From: Augochlora pura
Lineage: Eukaryota; Arthropoda; Insecta; Hymenoptera; Halictidae
Direction: 5' to 3'
Length of the DNA stretch: 64,000 nt
Assembly: GCF_028453695.1 (NCBI RefSeq)
Contig: NC_135778.1
Coordinates: 30,245,214 to 30,309,213 of the forward strand
The number at the start of each line of letters is the position of its first letter. Position 1 is the first letter of the stretch. The notes beneath the pieces were generated by a model. It was not told the origin of the DNA. It did not search any database and saw only the letters and a program-made list of their open reading frames with translations. This document shows positions 1 to 12,129 of this stretch, piece by piece. Made by a program: the position numbers and the translations under genes.

Positions 1-1480
1 GAATAAATATTAAATAATTATTAAATGGTATTAAGTGAATAATTATTATTAATCGAATAATTTCTTCAAATATAGTTCGAGCGATCACTTTTGTTCATTC
101 GTAGAACAAATACAGAATTGAAATAACAAATTATCACCGGCTGTCCGTAACGATGTACCGATGCGTGTCTGACTTGTTAGATGTTAGATAGTTGGCGAAG
201 TTCAAATATCAAAATTCTTGTTCTACCAGATAAGCTATCTTTATCATCGGAACGACTCGCGACGCACGGTGAAAGTTGACAACCAACAGCTGATTAATGC
301 TGTCGTATAATTCAAGCTATTTCGATATCCTATGCAGATATCGCAATATGCTCCTAAGCGAATGGTGCATATCGAACTACAATACGCAGCATGTTCGTTA
401 TGAATGGCGAGATAATTGTTCTTTGGAAAGTTCAGAGTATTATTTTCCTCGCATTGTCGCGACTGATCGAAGTTATTTTTAAAAATCCAAACAATATTCA
501 TCGAATTTCGTTCAATAGCAATATTTCAATTGCGATATTGCAATTCTTGCAACAATGAAACTATTATTTTTGAGAAGTTATTGGTGAAATTACATTCGCC
601 TCGGACGTCGAACATTGTCCTTCGATTTCTAGTAGAACAATGAAACTATTATTTCTGCGAACTAGTAATTGAATTCAGTTTCATATGGATATTAAACAAT
701 TATGGTCTTTGACTGGTAATAGTACAATGAAACTATCGTTTTCGATAGTTTTCGTATCGATTAGTGTTTTTTGTTCATATCTTGTAAATAAAGTTGCGAA
801 TTGCATTAGCGCCATGGAAAATGTTACTATAAATGACCTGAGAATTAGAAACAATAGGAAATAGAAATATACAATTATAGCTTTTGATTGGTGAAACAGT
901 GGAAAAATTATTTAGATAATAGAAAAGGCGAGAAAATTTTCAAAAATATAGTGTTTAACATCTGGAATTGAATAATCTATTCATATTTATATCTATAGCC
1001 ATGAACATCGAACAAATCGACGTTAAAAACACGGCAAAATAACAGGCAAAAGTTTAAGGAATCGGAGGCAAGGAGATCGCTGTCGTGTCACGTGACCTAT
1101 CCGATTCCCCTTCGGCTTGAGATCTAGCTTATATTTCTGGCTGCCATTTTTGAGACTAACAAGAGATATTTCGAAAATTACTTTCTACTTTCTCTATTTT
1201 CTGAATCTTTCTAATGTTTCAAATTGCAACTACTCACTTCGTTATTATCTCTTCATTTCACATAAAAATCCACAGTCTACATTACCATCTATTTAGGTCA
1301 AACTATGGATATCTATATTATTCAGTCGAATAGGCGATTTCCATGTGAATCGTTTAAAACAAAAACAGTGTAAAATCACTTTGTTGCCTGTCCGATTCAA
1401 CAGTATTAAATCTTGTTTAATTTAATATTTTATTTCACTGTTTCTTTATTATTCTAAGTTAAAGTATTAATTTTTACAGA
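1..1480. other. AT-rich non-genic sequence with a weak 86-bp repeat
   Basis: I see no gene here. Short ORFs on both strands near 244-501 overlap each other and resemble nothing I know. Between about 548 and 765 the motif ACAATGAAACTAT recurs three times (near 552, 637 and 724) at spacings of about 85 and 87 bases, which suggests a decayed tandem duplication. The rest is AT-rich with no recognisable element. Confidence 0.5.
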
Positions 1481-1489
1481 ACTTCGAAT

Positions 1490-1840
1490 TCGCCCTTCAT
1501 TATTCAAAAATGGTATCTACTCCCTGACTTGCACCGTTTCTGCTTTCATCGGCTCGAATTATCTTAATCGCGTCACGCGTACTCCACGAAATGCGATTAA
1601 CTTTTTTAGACAGCGCTCTTGCGATTTACTTAATCCCATCGCTGACGGCGAACGCTTGCAAACCAGTGCACGCAATAACCCTGGAGACCGCGTGGGACCT
1701 GTTAGCCCCGCCCTGCCCGGGCCAGATGTCATTACTCATTACGCATTGATCCGTACGGGTTCCTCCTTCTTGATTAAAGGGTCAGAGAAAATGATTTCGG
1801 TGACCGACTCTTTGCTCTAACGGCCTCTTGACTCTTACGG
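1490..1840. other. GC-richer island, candidate conserved noncoding DNA
   Basis: The base composition rises sharply against the AT-rich flanks, with CG dinucleotides and blocks such as the stretch around 1690-1760. There is no long ORF and no splice-site arrangement that I trust. Islands of this kind recur through the window and are the likeliest places for regulatory elements or unannotated exons. Function is inference only. Confidence 0.3.
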
Positions 1841-2190
1841 CCAAAGCGGTGCATATCCTGATTAGATAGATTATTACAAAGAAATCGATTTTCCAAAAAA
1901 TATTTTTATCCATAAAAAAGGCGAGGCGACCTTGAAATAACCTTGAGAACGACTACGCATTAATAAACTATTAGCGTCATTTGATTCTCCACTCGAAATA
2001 CTAAAGCGCACATGTTGGCTTGTTTTTCTCTTCCAAATCACGTGTCTACAAGATTTTTTAAAGTCTAAACTTAAATCGAACACCCTGCATATGTCGGTAA
2101 AAATCGTAAATGTACGGTAATTACTAATAAACCACAAGCAATTAATATACGTTCTTTATAATACAGATTTTCATACTTCAAGATTGTGTT
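1841..2190. other. AT-rich spacer, no gene seen
   Basis: An 87-codon minus-strand ORF (1874-2137) crosses it, but it starts and stops at random, has no recognisable domain and has AT-driven codon use. I treat it as chance. Confidence 0.4.
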
Positions 2191-2760
2191 GTCGACTCGC
2201 ACATTACCGCGGCTAATTTTTCGTAAAAAGATTAACGTTTCGTTCGAAACGGGAAATTTTGTTATCGGCGCGTAATGTACCTCTATGGATCAGGAACGGT
2301 TGAAAAATTCAATCTTGTTTCGGTAGACCGTCGAAATATCGCAGTTCGCGCCGGTGTGTCCCGCAAGTGGGCGAATCGATAACGATCCCGAGATATTGTT
2401 CGGAATTTTAATTAATTCGAGTAGTTGATGGCTCGGAAGAAATCCTTACATCGGCTGTCCCCTCATTAGATCGCAACGAGATAACCACTCGGCCGGTGGA
2501 TTCCGCGCGATTATGCGTTCAACGTTTTAGTGCGGCTAACGCTTGGAACCGGGGAATGAAATTGTGCGTGAACATTTTTATTACGGCTTTAATTGGATCT
2601 ATTATTGCGCTAGATGTCCCGAAGCTTTCCTAAATAGGAACGAGATCGAGTGCGGAAAGCTGCTTATGGAAATCGATCGCGGACATTTTCTTTCGTAATT
2701 TATGCGGAACGTCGATTCTTGTACGTTTTTATCGACCGCAGATGCTGGAAGTCGAATGAA
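2191..2760. other. Moderately GC-rich island
   Basis: CG-containing sequence with no coding potential that I can recognise. It could be a regulatory element. I see no core promoter motif that decides this. Confidence 0.25.
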
Positions 2761-2910
2761 AAGTGAAATACAATCAAACCGAATACTGTTCTACGGTTGA
2801 CGAAGTAAATGTGCTTTTTGATGGAATTGTAGCTATTCTTGACGCTATGCGGATCCATAAAACATGGGTAAACATTGTCCCGATCTTATTGCCGCGAATA
2901 CTTACAGAAA

Positions 2911-3012
2911 TTCTTATAGAAAATATATTATATAAATTATTATATACTTAAATTATTGCATGCTTATAGAAAATATATTATATAAATTATTATATACTTA
3001 TAGAAAATATAA
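2911..3012. repeat. 50-bp tandem duplication, AT-rich
   Basis: A block of about 38 bases ending in TATATACTTA is repeated almost perfectly with a period of 50 bases (2913-2950 and 2963-3000), followed by a partial third copy. Low divergence suggests a recent slippage duplication. No coding role. Confidence 0.75.
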
Positions 3013-3295
3013 ATATATATTGCTTATAAAAATTTTAAATTAAACTTTGTAATGTTTTTGTAAGGTATTAAATCTATCAACAGTTTTATATTTTCATAAC
3101 ATTAGTATATTAAATAATATTTATTTTATCTAACTTATTAATTTCATTCTTATTTTATTTATTTTATTCACCGTGAGAGGTATGTGATATTTAAAAAATT
3201 ATGTTATAATATGAGATTCGCAGGCTACTGACCAGGAGAAAAAAATTTATTTATAGGTTAGCGGTCGGTAAAGAGTTTTAAGACTAGATTTCCTG
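3013..3295. other. AT-rich spacer
   Basis: Nothing recognisable between the tandem duplication and the dispersed repeat that follows. Confidence 0.4.
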
Positions 3296-3299
3296 ACGT

Positions 3300-3540
3300 T
3301 AACTATACGAGGTGTCCTAAAAGTCACTAGCAATCGAGAAATAAGGAGTTTCTGAGGTAATTTGAAATAACTTTGTCTTTCGTACAAATTCAATCAGTGG
3401 CTTCGTTTACGAATTATTAACGCGAAACAATAATCAATGAGAGACGAGTTCGGCTGTCGCGAGGAGGCTAAACCAATTAGCGGACGAAGTCCAGTTCTAC
3501 TCATTGGCTCGGTCGCAAAATAAAATGATCGACGGTGACA
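3300..3540 (+). mobile_element. Dispersed GGTGTCC-ended repeat, copy A
   Basis: The copy begins with GAGGTGTCCTAAAAG and carries, in order, a block like GGCTTCGTTTACGAATTATTAACG, a GAGACGAG..GGCTGTCGCGAGGAGG block and an AGCGGACGAAGT block. The same blocks occur in the same order on the opposite strand at 8740-8938 and, in part, at 12150-12303. That identifies an interspersed repeat family with a defined end reading GGTGTCC(C/T)AAAA. I see no ORF, so it is nonautonomous. The class is unresolved: a miniature DNA element or the end of a larger one are both possible. Confidence 0.6.
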
Positions 3541-3885
3541 AGAAATTAATATTTACTTTTGTTACATTACGTAACTCGAAACCAACATATCTATTTATGA
3601 AATAATATTTACGTTTCGTATATATTAATATTTATACATATTTCTCTCTGATATTATATTATAAGATTTCCTTGACGCAATGTAACAATAGGTTTACGGA
3701 TTAAGCCAACTTGACTCATTTAAAATTTTATTATATATGTAATCGAAATAAAATAATGAAAATGAATAAATTATGATAAAAATAAGAACGACACAGGGTA
3801 CACCTTAATCAAATTTAGCAACACTTAACCGCATCCAGAAACATCGTATCCCCAAATTGAACAAACTTTCAATACGTGTTGCGAC
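3541..3885. other. AT-rich spacer, no gene seen
   Basis: Simple AT-rich sequence with no repeat or coding region that I can name. Confidence 0.4.
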
Positions 3886-3889
3886 GATT

Positions 3890-4260
3890 CCGGTTCAACA
3901 CATCGCGCAATAAAATTCCTACGAACAACTGCAGCGATGATTATTAACACGGACAGCACGAACACGCGCTAATCCCCGCGCCACCAAAGATCCGCGCGCG
4001 ATACAATACTTACTCGGAGCATCCTACTCTCGCAAATTACGATCGAGCGTCGATAAACGTTCGCGGTTCTTTTCCTGTTCGTCTGGTTTCTTTGCGGTAA
4101 GGATATTCGACGGCGAGGAACGCGGCGGTGTCACTTAACATATAAAACACCGGGAAACCTTTCCGAACACGAGCCGCGAGCTTTCTGCTTCGCGAAGATA
4201 TTTTGCAGAATGCCGAGAGATCCTGTGGATCTTTTACGCCGCACGGTTCAGTACTTTGTT
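3890..4260 (+). promoter_or_regulatory. GC-rich island with a possible TATA core promoter
   Basis: The island is rich in CG dinucleotides. At 4141 a TATAAAA sequence lies in GC-rich surroundings, and about 70 bases downstream an ATG (4210) opens a 24-codon frame ending at 4284 (starts MPRDPVDLL). The second half of that peptide is encoded by a TTTA microsatellite, so it is probably not a real protein. The TATA box could mark a noncoding transcript or could be chance. Confidence 0.15.
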
Positions 4261-4385
4261 TACTTATTTATTTATTTAGGATAAACGAGTCGGATGCCGT
4301 TATGTGCAAAAATTAGTGTTATATGTAATAATAATAATACTGTTGGCAATAATTATGATGATGACAATAATAGCAGTTGTAATAG

Positions 4386-4592
4386 CAGTTATGATAATAT
4401 TAGAATGAAAAATGAGAAATAAGAAATAAAAAACGAGAAATGCTGAGTGAAAAATGAGAAAGAAGAAAGATGGAATGAGAAATGAGAAATGAGAAATGGG
4501 AAATGAGAAATGTGTAATGAGAAATGAGGAATGCGCAATAAGAAATAGGGAATGAAAGATGAATGATAAAAAATGAAAGATGAAACGCAGAT
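4386..4592 (+). repeat. Purine-rich GAGAAAT minisatellite
   Basis: About 200 bases of degenerate seven-base repeats related to GAGAAAT, almost pyrimidine-free on the plus strand apart from T. It is a decayed microsatellite resembling the much longer purine tract at 14.3-15.2 kb. Confidence 0.8.
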
Positions 4593-4814
4593 AACGCTTT
4601 CTTAGTGCGAAGTCATAGTAGTCAATAACTTTCTCAACTAAATAGTTATATTAACTAAACTCCATACACCCTATAAGATAAAATAACCTATTATGAAACA
4701 CCGTTAAATTATTTCCTCTATTTGAAACACAAATGCATGTATATGTACCATATTATACTAAAAAAGTACAGCATGTGAAAATGGATATTAAGAGTTCTAT
4801 CCATATTTTCAACA

Positions 4815-5138
4815 TTGTTCATTATAAATTCACTCACACCAAATTACTTAACAACCAGTTGTAAGAAAATGTTTATTCGAATACGGTTGTTGCTAACCAA
4901 GAACGTGCTGCAAACATACTATGTACTAGTTTTTCTGATACCCAAATTTAGGGAACAGCTGGTGTATCCGTCTTTCATAGTCAATGTCCCCGTTTCGGAA
5001 CAGGTATTTTCAAATGCGCATTACAAAATAGGGACATTGAATACGGAACATGGGGATATGGTACGAAAAACGGTGTTCCTTAATAGGTACATGTTCGTAC
5101 CTTACTATTTTACTCGTATTATTTGTTATCCGCATTAA
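4815..5138 (+). other. Open frame of unknown origin, shares a segment with 40.1 kb
   Basis: A 107-codon frame runs through this stretch. I do not recognise the predicted peptide, and codon use is AT-driven. The DNA at 5034-5082 (GAATACGGAACATGGGGATA and following) is clearly related to 40112-40160, so at least the right part belongs to a dispersed repeat. A short inverted repeat (TCAATGTCCC near 4979, GGGACATTGA near 5031) lies just before it. I read this as transposon debris, not a gene. Confidence 0.3.
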
Positions 5139-5429
5139 ACAACAATTAAAAGGTTCGTTATGTTATCTAAAAACATCGATTTATCGAACACTGATATAAT
5201 CATTCAAGAATAACACTTTTCAGTTGTAATACAATCGATGACAATCTTATATTCCAAGACAGAGATATCTTTACCGTATCTGGTGCACACGGTTTTTGAT
5301 TGCTGACGCTTGTCGAGGTTTTAACCAAAACATTACGTAACAAGATCGATGCGAACAACCAAGTATTATCATAATGTAAAATTGAAGAATTGTTTTCGTA
5401 CAAATCTGACCACTTTCCGACTGACCTAA

Positions 5430-5830
5430 ACTTAAAATTAACCTTTAGAGGCGCTTTTCTCGGAACTATGTTGTTCAGAACGGTGCCCGTGATGTCTTAA
5501 AACCTACTTGATCAATCGACTCGAAATTTTACTAGAAATTCACTCGAAATTGACTCGAAATTACTATTTTTTTTAGGCCTCCGAAGTTCAACGATATATG
5601 CAAAACTCGACACCACTTCTTTAATTACCGACTTTTCACAAAAATGCGGAAGCACCCTCATAATACACTCCCTGAAAAAACTGCTCGAACCCATCTTTAA
5701 CCGCAATAATTTCGTTTCAAAGCTAACGGTAAAGTTAAAACTAAACTCCAAAGGCGCTTTTTCCGAAACTATGTTGTTCAGAACATGCAAACATTGCAAA
5801 AATTGATAATCGAATTCCACAGTATCGCCA
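5430..5830. repeat. Direct duplication about 300 bp apart
   Basis: A segment of about 48 bases (5436-5483) including GGCGCTTTTCTCGGAACTAT is repeated with changes at 5738-5785, each copy running to TATGTTGTTCAGAAC. The two copies bracket about 250 bases of unrelated AT-rich DNA containing a small ACTCGAAATT repeat cluster (5520-5565). This is either the ends of a degenerate element or a segmental duplication. The overlapping minus-strand ORF (5512-5820) shows no known domain. Confidence 0.55.
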
Positions 5831-5849
5831 CTTTTTTAATTACCAACTG

Positions 5850-7430
5850 TTTTCTTTTGTTTTAGTACCCGCTGTAGGCAAATATATTCTAAATAATTAA
5901 GGACCTTCCGTGATTTTTTCTTATTTCAGGCTAGTGGAATTGCCGGAATTATGGACACCGTCAGACGACCTTTATTAATAGCGACTGTGCTTAAAAGTGT
6001 GCAGTGCGACTGATTTTAACTCTTTTTTTATTTAAAAAAGTTTTGAAATACTATTCAAATCCGTACGAATAAACTTTGTTAATTTGACTGAAAAAGGTAG
6101 AATAGTTTCATTGCAAAAAATTTTCTAACGAAGTTAAGGAAACGCGCATTTCCGACTGGGATACCCTTTTAACATTATTTCTACCGCGATCTTGCGTATA
6201 CCTATTTCGACGAAAAGGCGTCTTTTGACATCTTTAAGTTTAAATCCGAACAATTGCCAAAACTGTCGGGATTTGAAATTGTCAGCCAAAAACAAATTAT
6301 TTGAGCAATTGATACATTTATGCATATTTATTAGAAATTATTTAATAAGATTACAAATTCTAGCTTCATTCGTCAATTTACGAAATATAAATATACATAA
6401 ATGTAATTAAAAATATTTTATCTTAACAGGAACAAAAACAACAGAAATGTTATATTCTTCATTTTTATTGTTTTTTTAGACAGATAACCAACCACAGTAA
6501 TATTATTGTCTTAACAATAATCAAATAGTCTTACATATATATATTTTTAATATATCTATTGTTTTTAATATCTATTTTATATATCTATTATTTTTAATCG
6601 TACTTTTAATCGATCAATCGATTTAATCGTATATACATATATATACCAATAATCAATAACTTAACAATGAACAGCACTGTAGTAAAATTCTACTCTTATT
6701 TAATGTCACAGTTTTTACAAGTGGCTGGTTGATCTGCAGCAATTTTTATAGATACATAAAAACAAAATTCAACGGTATCGAATTCATTATCAAAATTGGT
6801 GAACAGAAGGCATTATTAAATTTTTTTATAACTAGTCATTTCAATGATATGCACTGAAATGCAACATTCCGGGTAACAAGCGAATATCAAAGATATAAAG
6901 AAAAAAATAGGATCGATACTATGTTGCATAGCGGTGTTGATATTTATAAATAAAATTGTTTAAAATTAAACGTTATTATGAAATCCTTAAGGTAATAAAC
7001 GACAGCACATGGTAGAAATAGGTATAACATATTATTTTCAGATCCAAGATGAACTGGAGCAAACTAATATCACAGAATTAATTTAACAGCTACTGTACGT
7101 AAAGTCAACAAATCGGTTGTGTAGAAATAATTAAACTTGGAGAATAATTTCAAGTTAAAATTTGAAAATATCTTTTGATAAAAATTGTGTTCAAAGTATT
7201 TTTATTGAACAGTTACATATTAATATTCGATAAATTTATGTTTCTAGATAACGTAATGAGCTTTCAAATATATATTTAATATGAACAAAAAATAATGCGA
7301 GCAAAATATTGAAGTAAACGAACACTGTTTTCGAATCATGTTCCCGTGTCCCATATTCACTGTCCATAATTTAGAACATCGAACTCAAACATTTGTTTCA
7401 AAATAGTAACAATAAATACAAAATACGGCT
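5850..7430. other. AT-rich sequence, no gene seen
   Basis: Contains AT microsatellite-like sequence around 6535-6655 (TATATA and ATCGATCAATCGAT strings). Small overlapping ORFs at 6134-6410 on both strands look like chance frames. No transposon signature recognised. Confidence 0.4.
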
Positions 7431-7439
7431 GTCAGCCGT

Positions 7440-8250
7440 TTCATAAATAGGAACAATGACGGACTTAAAGTACCCGCTGTCCTATCGTTTAATCGACTTT
7501 TGGCTAGTTTTCGTGGCGAAGTGTTCCAGCGGCGCGCAGGTAATATAGTTCTTGCTATTAAACCGTTACACAACTGGCTCTCGTTCCCCTTTTGCCGAGA
7601 TGTTAGAGAGGATGTTGGACATCCTAATGTAGGGTAGTTTATCTTTCGTTGTGCGGCCGTGCCGTATTAGGCGATCCCGCCGCGGACTATAATATTTCGC
7701 ATGCAATTACGATTCAGACGTCAGCGACAAAGCTTGAGCTGCGCGGCAACAGTATCGCTCCTATGATTCCAAGATACGATTATACCGTATTCGGCAGGCG
7801 GATGCTTTAACGCGAACGTATTGCACTTTCGGCGCATACTCGGCCGGCTCTCTTGCCTACGTCTGTATCTGGCATTAATAGTTTACGTTATGAAATGGAT
7901 TTATAATCGCGGTTGGAGCGTTCCCGGCCGCGTTATGCAACGAGAGGCGAGCCGTTGGCAAACCCTGTGGAAACCGAGGCGCGAGACTCGACTTGAACAA
8001 ATAAAGCCGTTGGAAGTTTTCACGATGCATCGGACAGCGGCGAGCCCGGAACGCCGAGCGACAAGCGTCAAAATATTTTTTAGATCGCTGATTAATCGAT
8101 TATTATTATTTGTTAGTCGGTTTCCTCGGCAAATCGCCGGAAGTAATGTCGTGAATTTAGCGACTGTAACTTTTAAGCGACTGGTCATTATCTGTTTTTC
8201 GGTGAAAACACTCTGTCTACTGTGCGCAATTAGAGACACAAAATAATGTT
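7440..8250. other. Long GC-richer island, candidate conserved noncoding block
   Basis: About 800 bases distinctly richer in GC and CG than the flanks. Open frames of 141 codons (plus, 7821-8246) and 112 codons (minus, 7901-8239) lie over the same DNA, which is expected where GC content depletes stop codons. Neither resembles a protein family I know, and neither begins at an ATG in good context with splice signals. Regulatory DNA or an unrecognised exon are both possible. Confidence 0.3.
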
Positions 8251-8735
8251 TACATTGCTAATGATACCTTAACTATGGTCACTAATATACGAATATACAA
8301 ATACGATATTTTGTTGAGTGCTTTTTTAAATATACTACGGGTTTCGAGCAAAAGAGGCCTTCTGCAGAATAAACCCGAATTAACTTCTACGTCTTTACTG
8401 ATATTTAAACAAAAACAAAAGAACCAGCTGTATTTGTATATTTCCATTTTCTATTATTTTTAACATGGAAATATACGGATACGTTGTTTTGTTAAGTTTC
8501 TGTTCGAGTATCATTGATCATGTAAAAGTTACTTTGAGTCTGTAATGATTCGCACGCTGGAGATCTCAAATGTGAGAAATGAGTTGAGAAAGTTCTGAGA
8601 CGCTGGCTGCGATACATACTTTCCGATTGATCAATTTTTATGCATCTAGATGTGTACAATACAAATGGGACAATCTGTGTACTGAAACAATATAGAAAGT
8701 AAGAAAAAGATGAAAGAAGTAGTGTAGTATAAGCA
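8251..8735. other. AT-rich spacer with a small inverted and direct duplication
   Basis: A segment reading AATATACAAATACGATATTTT at 8291 recurs in altered form near 8469 and in inverted form near 8430-8447, where it makes a short hairpin with ATGGAAATATAC. No gene is visible. Confidence 0.35.
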
Positions 8736-8736
8736 A

Positions 8737-8938
8737 GCCGCCGAGTCAACGAGCGGACGAAGTTTAATTCCGGTCGTTGGTTCGGTCGCCTCGTGTCAGC
8801 AGAGCTCGCCTCTGATTGGTCACTGTTTTTGGTTAGTAACTCGTTAACACGTTAATAACTCGCAAAAGAAGAAATTAATTTAAATAACCCCAGGAACCTC
8901 TCATCTCCGGATTGTCAGACATTTTTGGGACACCCTGT
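8737..8938 (-). mobile_element. Dispersed GGTGTCC-ended repeat, copy B
   Basis: On the minus strand this copy starts with ACAGGGTGTCCCAAAAATGT (right edge at 8938) and then carries the same ordered blocks as copy A at 3300-3540, including GTTATTAACG, a GAGGCGAGCTCTGCTG..GAGGCGACCG block and ACTTCGTCCGCTC. Homology to copy A through more than 150 bases makes it a genuine family member. No coding capacity. Confidence 0.6.
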
Positions 8939-8939
8939 A

Positions 8940-9395
8940 AAACGAATACATAATAGATACAAAAAATATGTGCAGAACACGAAATAGAATAAATGAAAAA
9001 TTATCAGACGTAAAGAGGAAGACTTAAAAGAAACATTATTAAAGCAAGAATATAAAAGAAAAACTAATGAAAGATGGCGGAGAAATTAAGAGAAATATTA
9101 TGTTGCAGAATGACACAACACTAAGAACGTAGAGATATTGTTTTTAGTGCTGATTTTCTAAGAATTGTTTAATTATTTTGCAAACGCAGCAATATTTATA
9201 ACGATGGTATACACAAATTTTAATAAAAGAAAGATCGAAAAAACTTTTTTATCAGAAATGGAGGTCCTCCCGATTTTTGAAAAGTTAGTGTAAATTTCTA
9301 ACTCCATAATATTTTAGTTAATGTCAGGATTATGTTAATATAAATTTCTAACTTCATTAGTTAATGTCGAAACAAATGAAACCTCGAACCGTCGA
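8940..9395. other. AT-rich spacer
   Basis: No gene, transposon or array recognised. AAAGAAAA-type purine-rich patches occur near 8990-9075. Confidence 0.4.
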
Positions 9396-9399
9396 GATA

Positions 9400-9870
9400 A
9401 CGTTAAAATCATTTTGGCCAGAAAAAATGTGATTCCAGTGCAGCGTGCAACGCTGCGCGGCTTAAGTATCGGCAGCAAGGAAAATGGCGGCGCGTTGCCG
9501 CGTCGTTATTAAGCGAAAATATCACACCGTTTCCAGAGCATTAACGAACAAGTTCCCGCGGGGAGCGTAAACTGTTGCCAGCTCGTATGTCGGGCCGGTC
9601 TCGGGCCGTTCTATGAACGAATGCGACAAATCCGCGGGTTCGGTTCAGGCCTTCTTTGGCGCGACGGCGTGGGCGCGTTTACTTCAGACGGAATTACAAT
9701 CCGCACTTACTCCATCTTGCCGCAGTCATTTCAGCATAAGTAACTGCGATCGTGGACGGCGACCGTTCCACGTATCATCTGGTTTACATAATTGCACACG
9801 GCCGCGTCTCTGACAGCGGAGCAACGCGCCCGGAAGTGGACCTTGCGTCCCGGAGGAACCATAATCGCTG
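9400..9870. other. GC-rich island
   Basis: CG-rich sequence including a run near 9450-9660. Short ORFs (plus 9613-9813, minus 9731-9922) overlap and show no known motif. Candidate regulatory or conserved noncoding DNA. Confidence 0.3.
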
Positions 9871-9949
9871 GACTGCAGATCTTTATGTTGTTACCAACTT
9901 CAGGCGTGAATAGAACAAACAATTGAATGTTGCATAATTAAATAATTTA

Positions 9950-10590
9950 TATTATACAGAGTGACTAATTTGAAGTAGCGCGCTCAACTATCATAAAAAT
10001 TATAGTTTGTTGTAAAAAATGTCTCAAATAAATCTTAATCTGTTTTGAGGGGAGCGTTTTATAATGTTTTCAAATTTTTGCTGGGTGGACGTGCTTTCGA
10101 GCTTTTTAGGTAATTTTAGTTTTTTTAATGGAGCTGGGTATTGTTTTATATAAGTAGTTAGTACACCTGCGGTGACGTAGGTACCTTTATCGAGACCACA
10201 TTTTTCACGATCTATTTGATATTTGCATTTCGTAGGTTAATTTCTGGTATTTCCAATATATTTTTATGCGATACCCTGTATATTGTTGTCAATATTTTTA
10301 TGGAGCGTCGGAAGGCGAATCAAATGAGTATAGTGGACATATGGTTTTGATTATTTGACGTCGAGATATATGCGTCTGAGATATTAAGTAGTCAATTTTC
10401 AGACACAGGTATCTTGAAGTTAAATAATTGAGAGTATACAATCATTATACTTTTTGGGCTCGCCTTTTCACCCTCTATCAAAATACGAACAATTCTATTT
10501 AAAATGACGTGAAAATAATTGATCAGCTATTAAGTAACTCGCCTTTCAGGCGCTAGTAACTCAGGATTAAATGATCACAATAATACGGTT
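9950..10590 (+). mobile_element. Palindromic dispersed repeat, copy 1, with flanking element sequence
   Basis: From about 10200 this stretch is colinear with 58840-59215 and 62285-62640. It shows a CGATACCCTGTATATTGTTG block, then GGCGAATCAAATGAGTATA, a hairpin arm around GCGTCTGAGATATTAAGTAG, the facing arm TTTTCAGACACAGGTATCTT, and the reverse-facing CATTATAC..GGCTCGCCTTTTCACCCTC. The family is a large imperfect palindrome. The left part (9957-10195, beginning ACAGAGTGACTAATTTGAAG) may belong to the same or an abutting element. There is no ORF of note. Confidence 0.6.
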
Positions 10591-11090
10591 ATTATACTCG
10601 TTGGAATCGTCTTGTCACGTTCTACAAGATTCTCAAAATATATTATTATCGAGTTTTTAAAATACCAAGTTGTTCGGAACACTATTTGTTAAAAAAAATT
10701 TCGTTTCGCAAGGCATTTTAATTCAGTATTTCGCCATTAAAAAACAGAATTTCTACCAGCATAACGTTTCAAAGCTATCAAAAAAAATGTCAAGGTTATG
10801 TCAAAAAGTTTCTTTTCACCTTGAAACATTAAAAAATCGTGTTGTATTTCCACGTGAGAGAACGGAACAATTTCTCCAACCACCCAATAGTTGTTATTTC
10901 ATTCAAATATATTTTTATCGTAGCAGCTCTATTATATAGAATTTAATAAACATTTATACAAGAGTAGCATCTGTCATATTAAAGTAACTCATGGAATGTT
11001 TATAAAATTCCAAAAACATTACCGCAATAAATGTATAAATTGCGAATGAATTATTATATTAAATAATCTCGTCTTGCCAAATAATCTCGT
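10591..11090. other. AT-rich spacer, no gene seen
   Basis: An 89-codon plus-strand frame (10670-10939) has AT-driven codons and no recognisable motif. I see no repeat family. Confidence 0.4.
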
Positions 11091-11094
11091 TTTA

Positions 11095-11520
11095 ACGAAG
11101 CCGTTTTTCTTTCTCGATGCGAATTCGAACAAGCGCGCGCAGTGCAACGATCGGAGGGATTAAAATACGTCGCGAGCCAAGGAAGAAACTATTACCATCT
11201 GAAACGATCGTCGCAGTTTGCACGTTCGCTAGCCGACACTTGTGTTAGACCGTTGCCCGGCTATCTTGGAAAGCAATAATTGCTGCCGTTCCGTGCGTTC
11301 CGAGGAAATTAAATTGCATTCGCGATGGTGTAGGATATGAGGACAGGGTTCCAAGTGGTTTCTCGTTAGGCGCCGGATGTTTATGCAAATGCTCTCTTAT
11401 TAGACAAATTCGAGAAAGTCGGGCTGCATCGAACATTTTATTTCCTGGAAGTAATTGCTGCGATATGTACAATATTGCATGAAACTGTAATGGGATTTCT
11501 GGAACATCGTATTTTACCGT
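11095..11520. other. GC-richer island
   Basis: A patch of CG-containing sequence with a 101-codon minus-strand frame (11245-11550) that I do not recognise. No splice-site context supports it as an exon. Candidate noncoding regulatory block. Confidence 0.25.
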
Positions 11521-11769
11521 CAATCGTTGTTTCTGAAGAGCGACTTCCATATGCTTTTTCTCTGCATATCAAAGCAGTGCTACAGTAATAAAAGATATCA
11601 AAGGAGTACATATTGTGGCAGTAATATTAACGTTTTTACAGGTAGACACGCTTCCAGATCTCATTTCCGTGCTGTTTGCATTTTCAACGTCCAGATAACA
11701 ATTATTTATCTCACGACAACTTTCAAGATGCACCAAAATTCAATATTTGCTATATAAAATCGCAGCAAT

Positions 11770-12060
11770 TGAAAGTTCAAATCTAAGTTAGAATGATTAT
11801 CGAAATTGAAATTGAATTAAATTAAATTCAAAACTAAAAATAAATGAAATTAAATTAGAAGTGTTAAACTGAAGTAAAATTATTAAAATTAAAATTAATC
11901 GGAATTATTAACATTAAAATTCAGTAATATTAAAATTTACTCAAAAATTAAATTAAATCAGTCAAAAATAAAATAAAATATAATTCTTTTTGGCTGCAAG
12001 ATTATATTATGTGGAAATAATTTTAATATAATATACTCTGTAATATAACCTAAGAATTAA
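11770..12060. repeat. Low-complexity AATTAAA tract
   Basis: About 200 bases of near-simple sequence built from AAATTAAATTA and AATTGAAATT units. Probably decayed slippage DNA. Confidence 0.6.
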
Positions 12061-12129
12061 TCAAATTGTGTTACGTATTTCGAAGTTGTTAGAAATATGT
12101 TGTTGGCCACCATGATTGATTGTTGACCA

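Noticed and set aside
7821..8246. 141-codon plus ORF and overlapping 112-codon minus ORF
   Set aside because: Both lie in a GC-rich island with reduced stop frequency, overlap each other and show no domain.
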